A stretch of DNA of 64,000 nucleotides from Pholis gunnellus. Taxonomy: Eukaryota > Chordata > Actinopteri > Perciformes > Pholidae. Location of the stretch: the NCBI GenBank assembly GCA_910591455.2, contig OU342805.1, forward strand, positions 25,452,708 through 25,516,707, read 5' to 3'. Shown piece by piece: positions 37,227 to 47,699 of this stretch (positions within the stretch are counted from its first letter, which is position 1; each line of letters opens with the position of its first letter). A program made the translations under genes and the position numbers. The notes beneath the pieces are model-generated. The model saw nothing but the letters and a program-made list of their open reading frames with translations. It was not told where the DNA came from and did not search any database.

Positions 37227-38735
37227 CCAAAACACACAAATCACAACTTTGGACTTGACTGGGAACCACACCGCTATAGAGGAGGACCAGGAGAGGAAGA
37301 GGAGGACCAGGAGAGGAGGAAGAGGAGGAGTTTATCTGTTTTTTTTTTGTTTTTTTTCGAGGCGTAAGCTCATCTGGTAATCCTTCCCTGCTTCAGAGGG
37401 ATAGATATCGGTATCAGTCCTACACTATACTTTAAATTCATGTGTCAAGAATGAAGTCATTAAAGGGGAATTACGAGCTTTGTTTTTATTTTTGCTTATG
37501 TCGTCGATACGGTTCACAGTAAACGTTGGCTGATTCTCCAACACAGAGATATTTTAAAACGTGACAGCTTCCTGTTTCACAAACCAACTCGTCTTCACTC
37601 GTCTTCACTTCTCCAGCCGACGACATCTTAACGCCAAGATGCTTTATTTTTTTTTTTTTTTTTGAGAAACTTCACCCTGACTTCTTTCGGTGACGCTACG
37701 AGGACGATGAGAGAACACGGATGTTGTTCAACTGATACTTAGAGGAAAAGCTCTTTTTTTTTTTTTAATTAAATTTTTTCTCCAAGTCTATCTTCAAACA
37801 ATACCGACGCATTATGTGCATCAAAATAATGATCAGTCGCTCTCGATGCATACAGGACCCAGTAGTTCCCTTTCTAATGTAGACCGTGCTGCTGATAACA
37901 TTGGCGCATATTTTCACAATAATGAGGTGAAATTATTACAGCCACCAAAAAACTGTGTGTGGTGTGTTGTATAAATATAGACTTGGAGAAAAAGAAAGTG
38001 AACCGATCCTTAAAGACCTGAGTTCAGATCTTCATCATCGTCTTTTTGTTTCAATCTCTTCTGAACAAAGTCGCCCATATTCAAACGTTGTGTTTAAAGA
38101 GAAGTGAACTTCTTGTTCTGTCTCATTTGTGACACTGAAGTGTGTCGTCACCAATAATCAACCAGTTAAGCTTTATTGTGATGTGCTAGTTTTACATGCA
38201 TTAAGTTAAATACAGGTGCTACATGACGTGTCGTGGTTTGTGAAGACGGTTTTGTCGATTTCTTTAAACCAATCACGATCGTTTAAAGGAAGCAGCGACT
38301 GTTGGTAATATAATTATAAAGTTAAATAAAGCAGTAAAAAGACATCGCATAAAGCCAGTCTGTAAAAATGATTTTTAAGAAGTGATTTAGGATTATTGTT
38401 TTTTTACCAAGCTAGGGATGGTTTTTGTAAAAACTTTAATTCACTTTAAAGTTGTACACAAAGATAAAAGCTCCCGCTGAGTATGGGTGACTTATGTTAA
38501 AGCACGTGTGACTCCTCGTTGACAAAGTAAATATTACGGCCAGATGTTTTCTAACGGGTGGATATTTGGATCTGGTTTCCAGATGTTTCTGTGGTGATAT
38601 ATTCTCATGTTGGTGTTTGTGAACGTAACTTCTTCAAATCCTCCTCTTCTCTTCTGAGCAGCTGCAGTTTAACACAATCAGGAGTTAGATTCTAGGATTG
38701 TTGAAAATGTACAATAAAACAAAATAAATAGTGAA
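37227..38735 (+). other. manf: Probable manf 3' UTR
   Basis: A GGA/GAGGA purine patch follows the stop. Candidate poly(A) signals AATAAA lie at 38335-38340 and 38713-38718. Several T-runs. The choice of end is not determined. Confidence 0.5.
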
Positions 38736-40140
38736 GTGGACTGACTGTTAACCAACATTCAAAATGTTTAGAGTTCAGCTGTCGCAAGAATATTTATGGT
38801 TCCTGAAACATGGAGGGAAATGACTATGTATGTGTTTTCTTCCACATGTTGCACACACACACACACACACACACACATGCATACTCACATAAACACACAC
38901 ACACAGGATGGAGGCTGGAGATTTTATTGTTTGGTGTAATAGAAACACGATAAAATGTTTGTTTTTACTTGAAACGGGAAATGAAAACTTAAAATATGCC
39001 GTTTGTTTCACATTGAACTTTTTTTTTCATGTAATTTGTTACAACTGTACTATTCTACTTTTTCATTAAAACATGAAAAAATCCCACGTTGAGCAGAAGA
39101 TCGTATTGTTTTATTCAGTTAAGCAACACGTAGGAAATCTAAAAACAACTGATTCCAAACAGCTTTAAAGTACCTCAAACTATAACATTCAGGCATCAAA
39201 AGGATTCACAAAATGAATATTCAATGTTATTTATTATATTAAACAAAAGTTTGATGAGCCACACACTTGATGAGACCAAACCTTACAGAATATTAAAGAT
39301 ACGAGGATTAAAACAAGTAAAGAAATAAAACCAATCAGATATTGTTGTCAAAGTCTTAAGAAATAGAACAAACGGTGTTATGATCATCAGCTCACATGCT
39401 GAAATCCTTCGATATCATTTTCTACTAAATAGCCTCAGAGTTGCAGTATTTATAGTATATTTACTCAATTACTATACTTAAGGACAATTATAAGATACTT
39501 TACTGAAGTATTTCTATTTTACGACATTTCTGAGGGAAATATTCTGCTTCTACTGCACAACATGTATGTGACTAATAAAAACATTAATATTTACATACAA
39601 ACCACATCTGCTTTCTTTAAATGCACCAGTATTAAAATATATATATATATATATATTAATACAATATCCTTCAATCCATTATTAACACCGACAGGTGTCA
39701 TTCTGCATTTTTGACTACTTTTGATACTTTGAGTATATTTTTACTTACTTACTTAGAATGTAAGACTTGTACTAGCACCAACTGAGTACTTTAATACTTT
39801 TACTTGAAGGAGCTTTTTATTGTGATGATGAAATGTAGTTTAAAGAGTAAATGTTTCTATAACATGATTTCTTGTCATGCCAGTTGGTGTAATCCTGATG
39901 GCTTCCTTTATTGTTTATTCATGTATTGCTACAAAATAATTATTTGAGGCCATTTGCATTTATTATAAAAGTTCACATTTAAACTAAAAGATGTATCATT
40001 AAAAACAAGACTTCTGTCCAAGAGACTTCTTATTTTCTTTAAAATAAAATAAAATAAAATAAATAAACAAACAAGTATTGGTCCAGATTTGAAAATACTT
40101 TTCACACATAAGTAATGTAATAAAATAGCTGTATTGTTTC
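38736..40140. other. Intergenic spacer between manf and rbm15b
   Basis: Contains a CA run (38851-38878), two pieces of the TACTT-rich repeat (about 39.44-39.56 and 39.70-39.81 kb), an AT run (39636-39657), AAAATAAAATAA repeats near 40040 and no gene. Confidence 0.6.
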
Positions 40141-40159
40141 TGTGTCCCCCCCAAAAAAA

Positions 40160-40265
40160 ATTGAGCGTGTGACGTCATGACGTCCGCCGACGTCGCGTCA
40201 TCGCGCGCTCCGCCCTCCTCGGGGGGAAAGCGCACATTCCTATTGTCCAAGATGGCGGCGTAGGT
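40160..40265 (+). promoter_or_regulatory. rbm15b: rbm15b CpG promoter with CRE and YY1/TISU motif
   Basis: Abrupt change to CpG-rich DNA. 40170-40177 is the palindromic CRE TGACGTCA, followed at once by TGACGTCC and a further GACGTCGCGTCA. 40248-40259 reads CAAGATGGCGGC, matching both the YY1 site and the TISU element, which usually sit at or just after the transcription start. No TATA box. This places the start near 40.23-40.25 kb and the 5' UTR at about 200 bp. Confidence 0.65.
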
Positions 40266-40287
40266 GCAGACCCCTCCGAGGGCTGAC

Positions 40288-40359
40288 ATGTTTTTAAACG
40301 AGTTTACGCTTTTATTCGGACATTATATGCGAGTATTTAAACGTCCAGGCAGCGGTTAG
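40288..40359 (+). CDS. Upstream ORF in rbm15b 5' UTR (23 codons)
   Basis: ATG at 40288 opens a frame to a TAG ending at 40359, entirely before the rbm15b start at 40450. A second, four-codon uORF (Met-Ala-Ala-stop) begins inside the YY1/TISU motif at 40252. Whether they are in the transcript depends on the true start site; if so they could damp translation of rbm15b. No protein function is implied. Confidence 0.3.
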   Translation: MFLNEFTLLFGHYMRVFKRPGSG

Positions 40360-40449
40360 CGTTTCTTTACCGGAGCGGTCGTCGCCTGCCACGTCGGAAT
40401 TCGCTGCGCAGGCGCGGAAAAGTTTGAGCTCCCAGCATCCTTTGAAAAG

Positions 40450-43400
40450 ATGAAGAGGCAGGCCGGGAGAGAGACGAGTCCGTCCAGGGCCGCCACTAAA
40501 CGGATCCGGGAGCGGGAGAGCTCGCGGAGAGAGGAGCTACCGCTCCCACCGCCTCCGTTGGCTCTGCTGCTGGCGGAGAGCCGGAGCTACCACCGACGGA
40601 GCCGGAGCCGGGAGCGAGAGAAACCGCGGCTACGAGAGGAGCGAGCGACGGAGATCCACCACCGACATGAGCTCAGCCTCCTCGGTCGCCCGCCGCTGCG
40701 AACCACGACGTCGGCGGCGTCAACAGCGTCAACGGCCGCTGTGGAGCAGCAGCTCCCAACCGCCAGACCCGGCACCCTGGAATACAAGACGCTGCTCATC
40801 AGCAACCTGGGCTCGCAGGTGTCGGACGAGCACGTGGAGGACGCGCTGTTTCACGAGTTCAAAAAGTTCGGCGACGTCAGCGTGAAACTGTCGCACACGC
40901 CGGAGCTCGGCCGGATCGCATACGTGAATTTCCGGCACCCGGAGGACGCCAAAGAGGCCCGGCACGCCAAATCCTCCAGGTTTGGTTTCTTCTTCTTTCT
41001 TTCTTTTTTCAGGTTTATTGGCGGTTGGCAAACAATGAATTGATGCATTACCGCCACCAACTGGTCTGGAGTGTGGACCAGGATGTCTAGTAGTTTAGTA
41101 TAAAACATTAAAAAAGAAAAGACAAAAGAAACAAAACAACTGGCTCATATGTCAGGTTTGGTTTCTTCTTCTTCTACTTCCCCCACCTCTTCTTCTCTTC
41201 CTCCTCCTCTTTCTTCTTCTTCTTTCAGTTTAATGGCGGACTACAAACACCAACGTTTAAGGTTCATGCCTTAACTGTACCGGAGTGTGTAACATCGTGA
41301 CTTTATGACAGTGATCATTTCAACACAATAATAAAGTTATTTATAAATAAGCATTGAGTCCTGTATGTCCTGATCTTTAATCTAATTAACCTCTTCTCTT
41401 CTTTTCTACTTCTCTCACTCTTGACTCCAGGTTGGTTCTGGGCGATCGGCAGCTTAAAATCGAGCCCATGTACGTGAGGAGGCGGAGCGTGACGCCGCCA
41501 CCGCCGGACGCCGGGTATTTGCCCCTCCACGCTCCGTACCCTTACCGGCAGCGCTCTGTGTCGCCACCGGGTCCCGGTGTGAGCAGAGACATCAGAGAAA
41601 TCCGAGACATCAGAGCGCGACACTACGCCCTGGAGACCCTGGGGCTCAGCAGAGAGAGGGAGAGGCTGTTGGATTATTATGGCATGCTGGACGAGAGAGG
41701 CCGACCGTATGGCTTCACGCCGATGCCGGTCGTGGAGGATTTAAAACCAGAGGATGACCAGAGGGCGACCAGCAACCTGTTCATCGGCAACCTGGACGGC
41801 AACGTGTCGGAGGCGGAACTGAGGAGAGGGTTCGACAAGTACGGAGTCATCGAGGACGTCGTGATCAAGCGGCCGGCGCGTGGACAAGGCGGTGCGTACG
41901 CTTTCGTGAAGTTCCAGAACCTGGACATGGCCCACCGGGCCAAAGTAGCCATGCAGGGGCGGCTGATGGGGGGCAACCCGATAAAGATCGGCTACGGGAA
42001 AGCCAACCCCACCACGAGGCTCTGGGTCGGCGGCCTCGGGTCCGGGAACTCCCTCGCCGCGCTCGCTCGGGAGTTCGACCGCTTTGGAAGTATACGGAAC
42101 ATCGACTACGTGAAGGGGGACAGTTTTGCTTACATTCAGTACGAGAGTTTGGACGCCTCCCAGGCCGCCTGCACCCAGATGAGGGGCTTCCCTTTGGGGG
42201 GACCCGAGCGGCGTCTGAGGGTGGACTTTGCTAAAGTCGAGGAGAGCCCCTCTCGGACGTTTCCCACCGGTTACCAGCCACCCGTCCCAGCCCACTACGA
42301 ACTCCTCGGAGAGGCCGCCGCCTACAGCCGCCATCGCAGCCTGGAGCGAGAGCTCAGAGGAGCCAGGGACCGCTCGTCGCCGCCGCCGCAACCGCCGCCG
42401 CCACCACCGCCGCCCTCCCACAGCATCCTCCCACAGAGGGAGAGAGAGAGGGTTGTGTTGGAGAGGGACTACCCAGCCAGCCCCACCCGCAGCCTGGAGA
42501 GGAGACCGGTAGGAGTGGAAGCGTTTGGGAGGAGCGCGAGAGGAGCGAGAAGCCGGAGCAGGAGTAGGGAGCGGTGGCTGAAGGAGAGGGAGGAGAGGCG
42601 GAGCAGCAGGAGGAGGAGCAGGAGCGCATCCTCCACCGACCGGCTGACGGAGGAGCGGGGCAAGGAGAGGGGGAGGTCGAGGGTCAGAGGTCAGGGAGGC
42701 GTCCCCGTCTCTCCCGACGCGAGCCCGGACCGAGCGAGGGTCCGCGCTCCCGACTCCACCACCGAGCCCAGAGACCACTCGCCCGAGAACGGAGGAGGCG
42801 GCGGCCGACACTCTGCGGCCACCAACGAAGAAGATCCGCCGTCCGGCCGCCACCACAGCAGCAAAAGGTCCGGCGAGCATCTCAACAACCATCACCATCG
42901 AAACAGCGAGGTCGTCGCTGTCTCCGCCGCTGCCGCCGTCTCTGCCGCCGCCGCCGTCCACACGGACACCTCCTCCTCTCCCGGCACGCTGTCAGAGTTC
43001 GCCCAGGCATCGCTCGCCAAAACGTGGCACGGCTTCTTCGCCCTCAAGAACAGCAGTTTCCCCGCCAACCTGTACATGCTGGAGGGCGGCTCGTCGTTCT
43101 TCAACGCCGTGATGAGGGACACCCTGAAGAAGCCGTCGCCGCAGAGCCAGAACCAGAACCTCCAGAACCAACCGGGCCAGCTGAAGATCGCCCAGCGGCT
43201 CCGCATGGACCAGACGCGACTGGACGAGGTGTCGCGCCGCGTCAAGCTCGGCCGTCCCGACGGGTACGCCGTCCTGCTGGCCCTCCAGGGCCCCATCGAC
43301 CGCCAGGCGCCGCCTGCGGCCCCTGAGCCGGGTCTGCAGGCCCGCTTGCTCCGACACCTGGTGACATACCTGCGCAACAAGGAGGCGGCCGGCGTCGTGA

Positions 43401-43555
43401 GCCTGCCGGGCGCTAAAGAAGGAGGACCCGGGGCCATGCTGTACGCGTTCCCCCCCGGAGTGTTCTCGCAGCAGTACCTGCAGGCGGCCAAGAGGACTGT
43501 GGGTAATCTGGACGAGGAGCACATGGTCGTCGTGATCGTCAATGACACTAACTGA
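40450..43555 (+). CDS. rbm15b: RNA-binding protein 15B (spen family)
   Basis: Nuclear spen-family adaptor that brings the METTL3/METTL14 m6A writer complex to RNA and takes part in mRNA export and splicing. Exons 40450-40979 and 41431-43555 (stop TGA) join AG|G to 884 residues, close to the human length. Residues 1-100 are Arg/Ser/Glu-rich. RRM1 is about 113-191 (LLISNLG; RIAYVNF), RRM2 289-367 (LFIGNLD; AYAFVKF), RRM3 371-447 (LWVGGLG; FAYIQY). A low-complexity region of RS, Pro, His and Ala runs follows, then a C-terminal SPOC domain from about 705 (KTWHGFFALKNSSFPANLYM; ... HMVVVIVND). It is RBM15B rather than RBM15 mainly because manf is its neighbour, as in other vertebrates. Unusual: an intron interrupts the end of RRM1; I recall the mammalian coding region as single-exon. 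Reading straight through the intron would stop after 20 foreign residues and lose everything after RRM1. Confidence 0.93.
40980..41430 (+). mobile_element. rbm15b intron built from two teleost repeat copies
   Basis: Copy 1 (about 40986-41079) has a CTT/TTTC tract then TTTATTGGCGGTTGGCAAAC ... GCATTACCGCCACCAACTGG ... CTGGAGTGTGGA. Copy 2 (about 41163-41290) has a longer CTT tract then TTTAATGGCGGACTACAAAC ... GTACCGGAGTGTGTAAC and is more diverged. CAGGTTTGGTTTCTTCTTCT occurs at the donor and again at about 41154, so the copies form a tandem. I recognise the TTATTGGCGG...ACCGCCACC element as a recurrent teleost repeat, class unassigned. Donor AG|GTTTGG, acceptor GACTCCAG|G. Confidence 0.7.
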
Positions 43556-44395
43556 CACTGAGGCGCTTTACGGAGGCAAAATACTTCCATGTTGTTGTTT
43601 TTAGATGCATTTTATGGTTTTATTCGGTATCTTATCAATGACACTACATCTTTTATTACTTTATATCACTGAACTTGTCACATTTACAGGTAATGAATTT
43701 ACGCGACGGGTTGTTTTTAAACACTTAAAGGACGTTAAAGTTCAGTATTCTGCACACACTGTTGCTTTTATACTCTTAAGCTGTAACGTACAAACGCTAA
43801 ACCTTTGGTTCTAATGCTCATTTACTTTATGTTAGCTTTTTATCAGGAGATACCAAGTTGTTGTGTATATCACATATATACTCTGAGGTTTTTATACAAA
43901 GTGATTGTACTATAATGATATCTGTCTCCTTAAAGACTCCACAGCCCGTAGAGACAGAAGGGACTTCCTGAACTCGTCCCTGTGACTGTATTTTAACATC
44001 CATCTGTGTTTTTATCAATGAACCATTCCAGTTGTTTCTGTTCTTTTGAAGGTGCGAGTGTGTTGTTTGCATGCAGGAGAAGAGAAGAAGAAGAAGAAGA
44101 AGAAGAAGAAGAAGAAAAGTTCTGTTTTGTCTCGGTTTGCTGGAGGTCACGTGATCAGCTGTCATACTGGTGCGAGGTCCGATCATCATGGTTCGGATTT
44201 TATATTGTATACAGACTTCTTATTAGATTAGAATGCATCGATCCATCCGCCTCATTTTAATTCACCATGTTTCCTAAGAAGTTATTAGTGTTTGTATGAT
44301 GTTCTTCTCACAGTCGGTGTTCTACTGTGGACGTATGTTAGACTCCTAAAAGAATCTGTATCAGTTTAAATAAACGTTATATTTAGAAAGTTTTC
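43556..44395 (+). other. rbm15b: Probable rbm15b 3' UTR
   Basis: Non-coding sequence after the stop with a (GAA)n tract at 44085-44115. The first convincing AATAAA is at 44369-44374, inside the left arm of the hairpin at 44290-44759. Confidence 0.5.
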
Positions 44396-44759
44396 ACCTC
44401 TTTGCTGACGAGGACCTGAAGCTGTTCTCTATGATCTCGACACACACACGCACACATACACGCACACACACTCCTTCATATAATCAGTGATCTAACCTCA
44501 GAACACAGGAGCAGCAGCTCTACTGCTGCCTCTGTCTGTTAGTGAGTTATTGTGTGACTTTAGTGTGTTAACATCATGTTTTAGTGAATGGAGTCTGGTG
44601 TGTGTGTGTGTGGATCATAGAGAACAGCTTCAGGTCTGTGACAAAGTAAAGCGGTGAAAACATTCTACATAAAGCGTTTATTTAAACTGATAGAGATTAT
44701 TTTAGGAGTCTAACATACGTCCACAGCAGAACACCCACTGAGCAGAACATCATACAAAC
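44290..44759. repeat. Large inverted repeat (hairpin)
   Basis: 44290-44436 is the imperfect reverse complement of 44613-44759; both arms are 147 bp. Shared landmarks: GTTTGTATGATGTTCT, GTGGACGTATGTTAGACTCC, CAGTTTAAATAAACG and CCTGAAGCTGTTCTCTATGA. The loop also has complementary CACACA and GTGTGT segments near its ends, extending the pairing. Either a foldback element or an inverted duplication of the rbm15b 3' end. Confidence 0.85.
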
Positions 44760-46257
44760 ATCAGTACTGTCCCTTTTAAATGCACCATCCTTTACACCTT
44801 TGATTACTTCTAGAAACATTCAAACACACGAGTGGTAATTTAATCTAAACTCTTCAGTCATTCTTAAAGTCTCTTTAAATGTCTCCAGCTCTAATCTCTA
44901 CAACAACAACAACACTCCAGCCCGATGGTGGTGATGTAATGACTCTGACTCTGTGTGCTGCTGTTTACTAGATGAATGTCTGTAGCTTGTGTGTGATGCC
45001 TCGCGTAGTCTTAGTGGTTTATTATGTTTCAGCTCCATGTTGTTGTTTACTACATTTATTGTTTTGTTTTTTACATAAGCCGGGTTGTTTCTGTAAAACC
45101 TCTTGAGGAAACTGAGTCAGATTTGATCAGTCCGTTTTTATCCGACTGGAGCAGAAATCAGTGATGAAGAGAATAAAGAAGTTAAACATGTTTTTATTTT
45201 TTTTGATTCCTATTTGTTTTTTTATTACATGAGGAGCTAAACGTACGTGTTCACTGCAAATAAAAGACAACTGATTTATCTTTATTATTGATTCATAATT
45301 TGGTCTTTAAACTGTCAGAAAAAAGTACATTTTGCCTCATTTTTAAAGGAGATTTTACTACTTTAAAAATGAAAATGTTCTGGTTTCTCTCGTCTGACGA
45401 TAAACTAAATATTTGTTCATGTTGAGCTTTAAAGAAACACTGATTTACAATTTTTACCATTTCTGACCTTTTATAGATCAAACGACTGATCGATGATAAA
45501 ATAAAGAATAATCATCGTACACAGATTCCCTCTTTGTTAGTTCTCTCTGTCAACAAATTAAATGTGTATTCTGTGTTAAAATAAAACGTAAACATTTTAT
45601 GCTCTTTTTAAGACTGGACGGTGAGATGTCGTTTGTTTAAACACGCAGTCTGCAGAGCAAGAAGTTCTCAAAACTATTATTACTTTAGTAAAAGTCACAA
45701 ATTCTAAATATTACATGAGTGAAAAGCTTCCTTGCTAGGTTTAGCAACCTTTGAAGTTACTCTTCCCCTGCCTTTACGTGCAGTAGTAAATGTACATGAA
45801 GTATATTCACTTGTATGAATTTTGAGCTTGCAATCGATAGAAATCAAGAAAATAATCAACAGATTAATAGTTAAATACTTAGTTTAAAATAAACAGTTCC
45901 AAATGAGCAAACAGTAAAAATTCTGCTTTTACATAAATACACGAGTAAAACAAATCTATTGATATAATATCAAATAATATCAAGTTTTAAAATGTATTAA
46001 GTTTAAAAGAACCTGATTGTGATGTTGTTTGATTGGTTGTTCTCGGTGTCAGTCAGCCACACCTGCGCTGATTGGTTGCAGGTAAATCAGGGGGCGGAGT
46101 GAAGAGAAAAAGAAGAAGAAGAAGAAGAAACCCACGAAGAAGAAGCTCGAAGAGAGAAATGCAGACACGTGAGGGCGGGTAGTTCAGGGTCACCCAGAGA
46201 AAACTATCCAGCGAAGTACCACGTGTCCAGTGAGAGTTAGCATGCTATGCTAGCACC
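44760..46257. other. Intergenic region downstream of rbm15b
   Basis: AT-rich with pieces resembling the TACTT-rich repeat (about 45.66-45.92 kb). 46.03-46.10 kb has two GATTGG (inverted CCAAT) boxes and a GGGGCGGAG box, followed by a GAA repeat, just before the copia-like remnant; it could be an old promoter or LTR-like region, but no terminal repeat pair was found. Confidence 0.5.
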
Positions 46258-47260
46258 ATGAGTAGGCGAGCGCCAAGTCGAGTGGCCGTTGGTCTCGGCT
46301 AGTATTTGACGGAGATGAAAATAATTATGAACTGTTGGAGACGAAATTTGTGGGCCATCTTCGGTTGCAAGAGCTAAAGAGTACCATTTAAAATGAGCCC
46401 ATCGAGGACGAGGAACTGGCAGCCGACGAGACGAAAAATGCCGAAGCATACACGAAGCTAATCCAGTTCCTGGATGATAAAAGTTGGTCGCTAGTAATGA
46501 GAGAAGCGGCAGACGATGGGCGGAAAGCACTAAATATTCTGAGAGACTATTATGCTGGCAAAGGGAAGCCACGCGTAATTAGTTTGTCTACAGAACTGAC
46601 TTCACTTCAACAGTCGAGCAGCGAGAGTGACGGAGTATGTTAACGCGCAGAGACGCCATCACAGCATTGAGAAAGGTGAGACATTGAGCGACGGAATGTT
46701 AGTAGCAATGATTTTGAAGAGACTGCCAGAATCATTTAAACAGTTTGCTATTCATGCCACGCAAAGTGAGGAGGCAATGCCTTTTGCCGAATTTAAAACT
46801 AAACTACGGAGCTACGAGGACACCGAGAAGATGCGTGTAACAGCGTCCGACGACGACGTCATGAAGGCGCGAACGCAAGAAAGTGTCAGACCCGCTGTGG
46901 CAAGTGCACGTGACCGCGGAGCCGAGAGTGCGGACATGCTGTGCTTCAGGTGTGCTTCAGGTGTGGCACCAGAGGCCACAGAGCTTGTCAACGCAAGCAG
47001 TGTGTAAAAGCAACACGCATCGGGACGCAAATTGCAGACGGAAACAGCGGCGGGACGACGCGCGAAATGTTTCCGAGGAAGTTCAGCAGCAAAGAGTACG
47101 AGAGGAGATCCGGCCAGGGCGTGTGGTCTGATGGTGGACACGGGAGCAACTTCACACATAATCACGGATATAGCAAAGTTCAAGAAGTTCCAGGCCGAGA
47201 CATACTGTGTGGAGTCGTTATCCAAACTAGGAACAGGGAGCCTGATGTAAGAGCCACAGC
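46258..47260 (+). pseudogene. Ty1/copia-like gag-protease remnant
   Basis: Broken retrotransposon coding region. Its frames give a copia-type (UBN2-like) gag: GDENNYELLETKFVGHLRL, then LIQFLDDKSWSLVMREAADD, then LSDGMLVAMILKRLPESFKQ and AEFKTKLRSYEDTEK. A CCHC-type zinc knuckle CFRCGTRGHRAC and a protease active-site phrase VDTGATSHI follow. The frame breaks several times: an in-frame stop near 46390, a shift near 46620, and an 11-bp direct duplication of TGCTTCAGGTG near 46945. Integrase and reverse transcriptase are absent and no long terminal repeats were seen. Not functional. Confidence 0.75.
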
Positions 47261-47433
47261 GGGACCAATAGACCCAGAGACGGTAGGTTTGCCTTATCGT
47301 TCACTGATGATTATTCCAGTGCAGAATTTGTGTACTTTATAACAAAATAAGAGTGAGAGTGCCACAGTAACCACAACAGAGAAGAGTTCCTCTGAACAGA
47401 AGTGATGCCCCACGTTGTTTTATTCCTCCGTAA

Positions 47434-47676
47434 TTACATGCCTGAGGCATTAGAGGCCTGAGGAGGAAGTCCAGGTGTGTCTCTCACGGTGGGTCTACCT
47501 GGAGGGACTTCCTGTGGTTTGCTCCACTTCGTGGGGTCCTTGTGGATTTTATGCAGCATATAGAATGATCTGGCTCTGGGTTCTGAGCTGCCCAGTAAAT
47601 AACGTTTATGAATTATTTTCTCATGGAGCGTTTGGTTAATTGTATTCATAATTGTTTGTGAAACTACACCGGACAT
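47434..47676 (-). pseudogene. Penelope-like reverse transcriptase fragment
   Basis: The minus strand codes ARSFYMLHKIHKDPTKW...PPGRPTV, resembling the conserved FYxLPKIHKxP...PGRPIVS block in the reverse transcriptase of Penelope-like elements. Only about 80 codons remain and nothing recognisable flanks it, so it is a dead fragment. Another retroelement class with the same block cannot be excluded. Confidence 0.55.
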
Positions 47677-47699
47677 TTAAACACATCTTGTATAGGTGA

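Noticed and set aside
41741..42961. 406-codon minus-strand frame antisense to rbm15b
   Set aside because: Shadow of the GC-rich rbm15b coding exon; composition is Gly/Pro/Arg/Val as expected from the opposite strand, while the + frame has three RRMs and SPOC.
46020..46105. Promoter of a separate gene (two GATTGG boxes and a GC box)
   Set aside because: No host coding exon follows; only the broken copia-like remnant lies downstream, so it is not called as a gene promoter.
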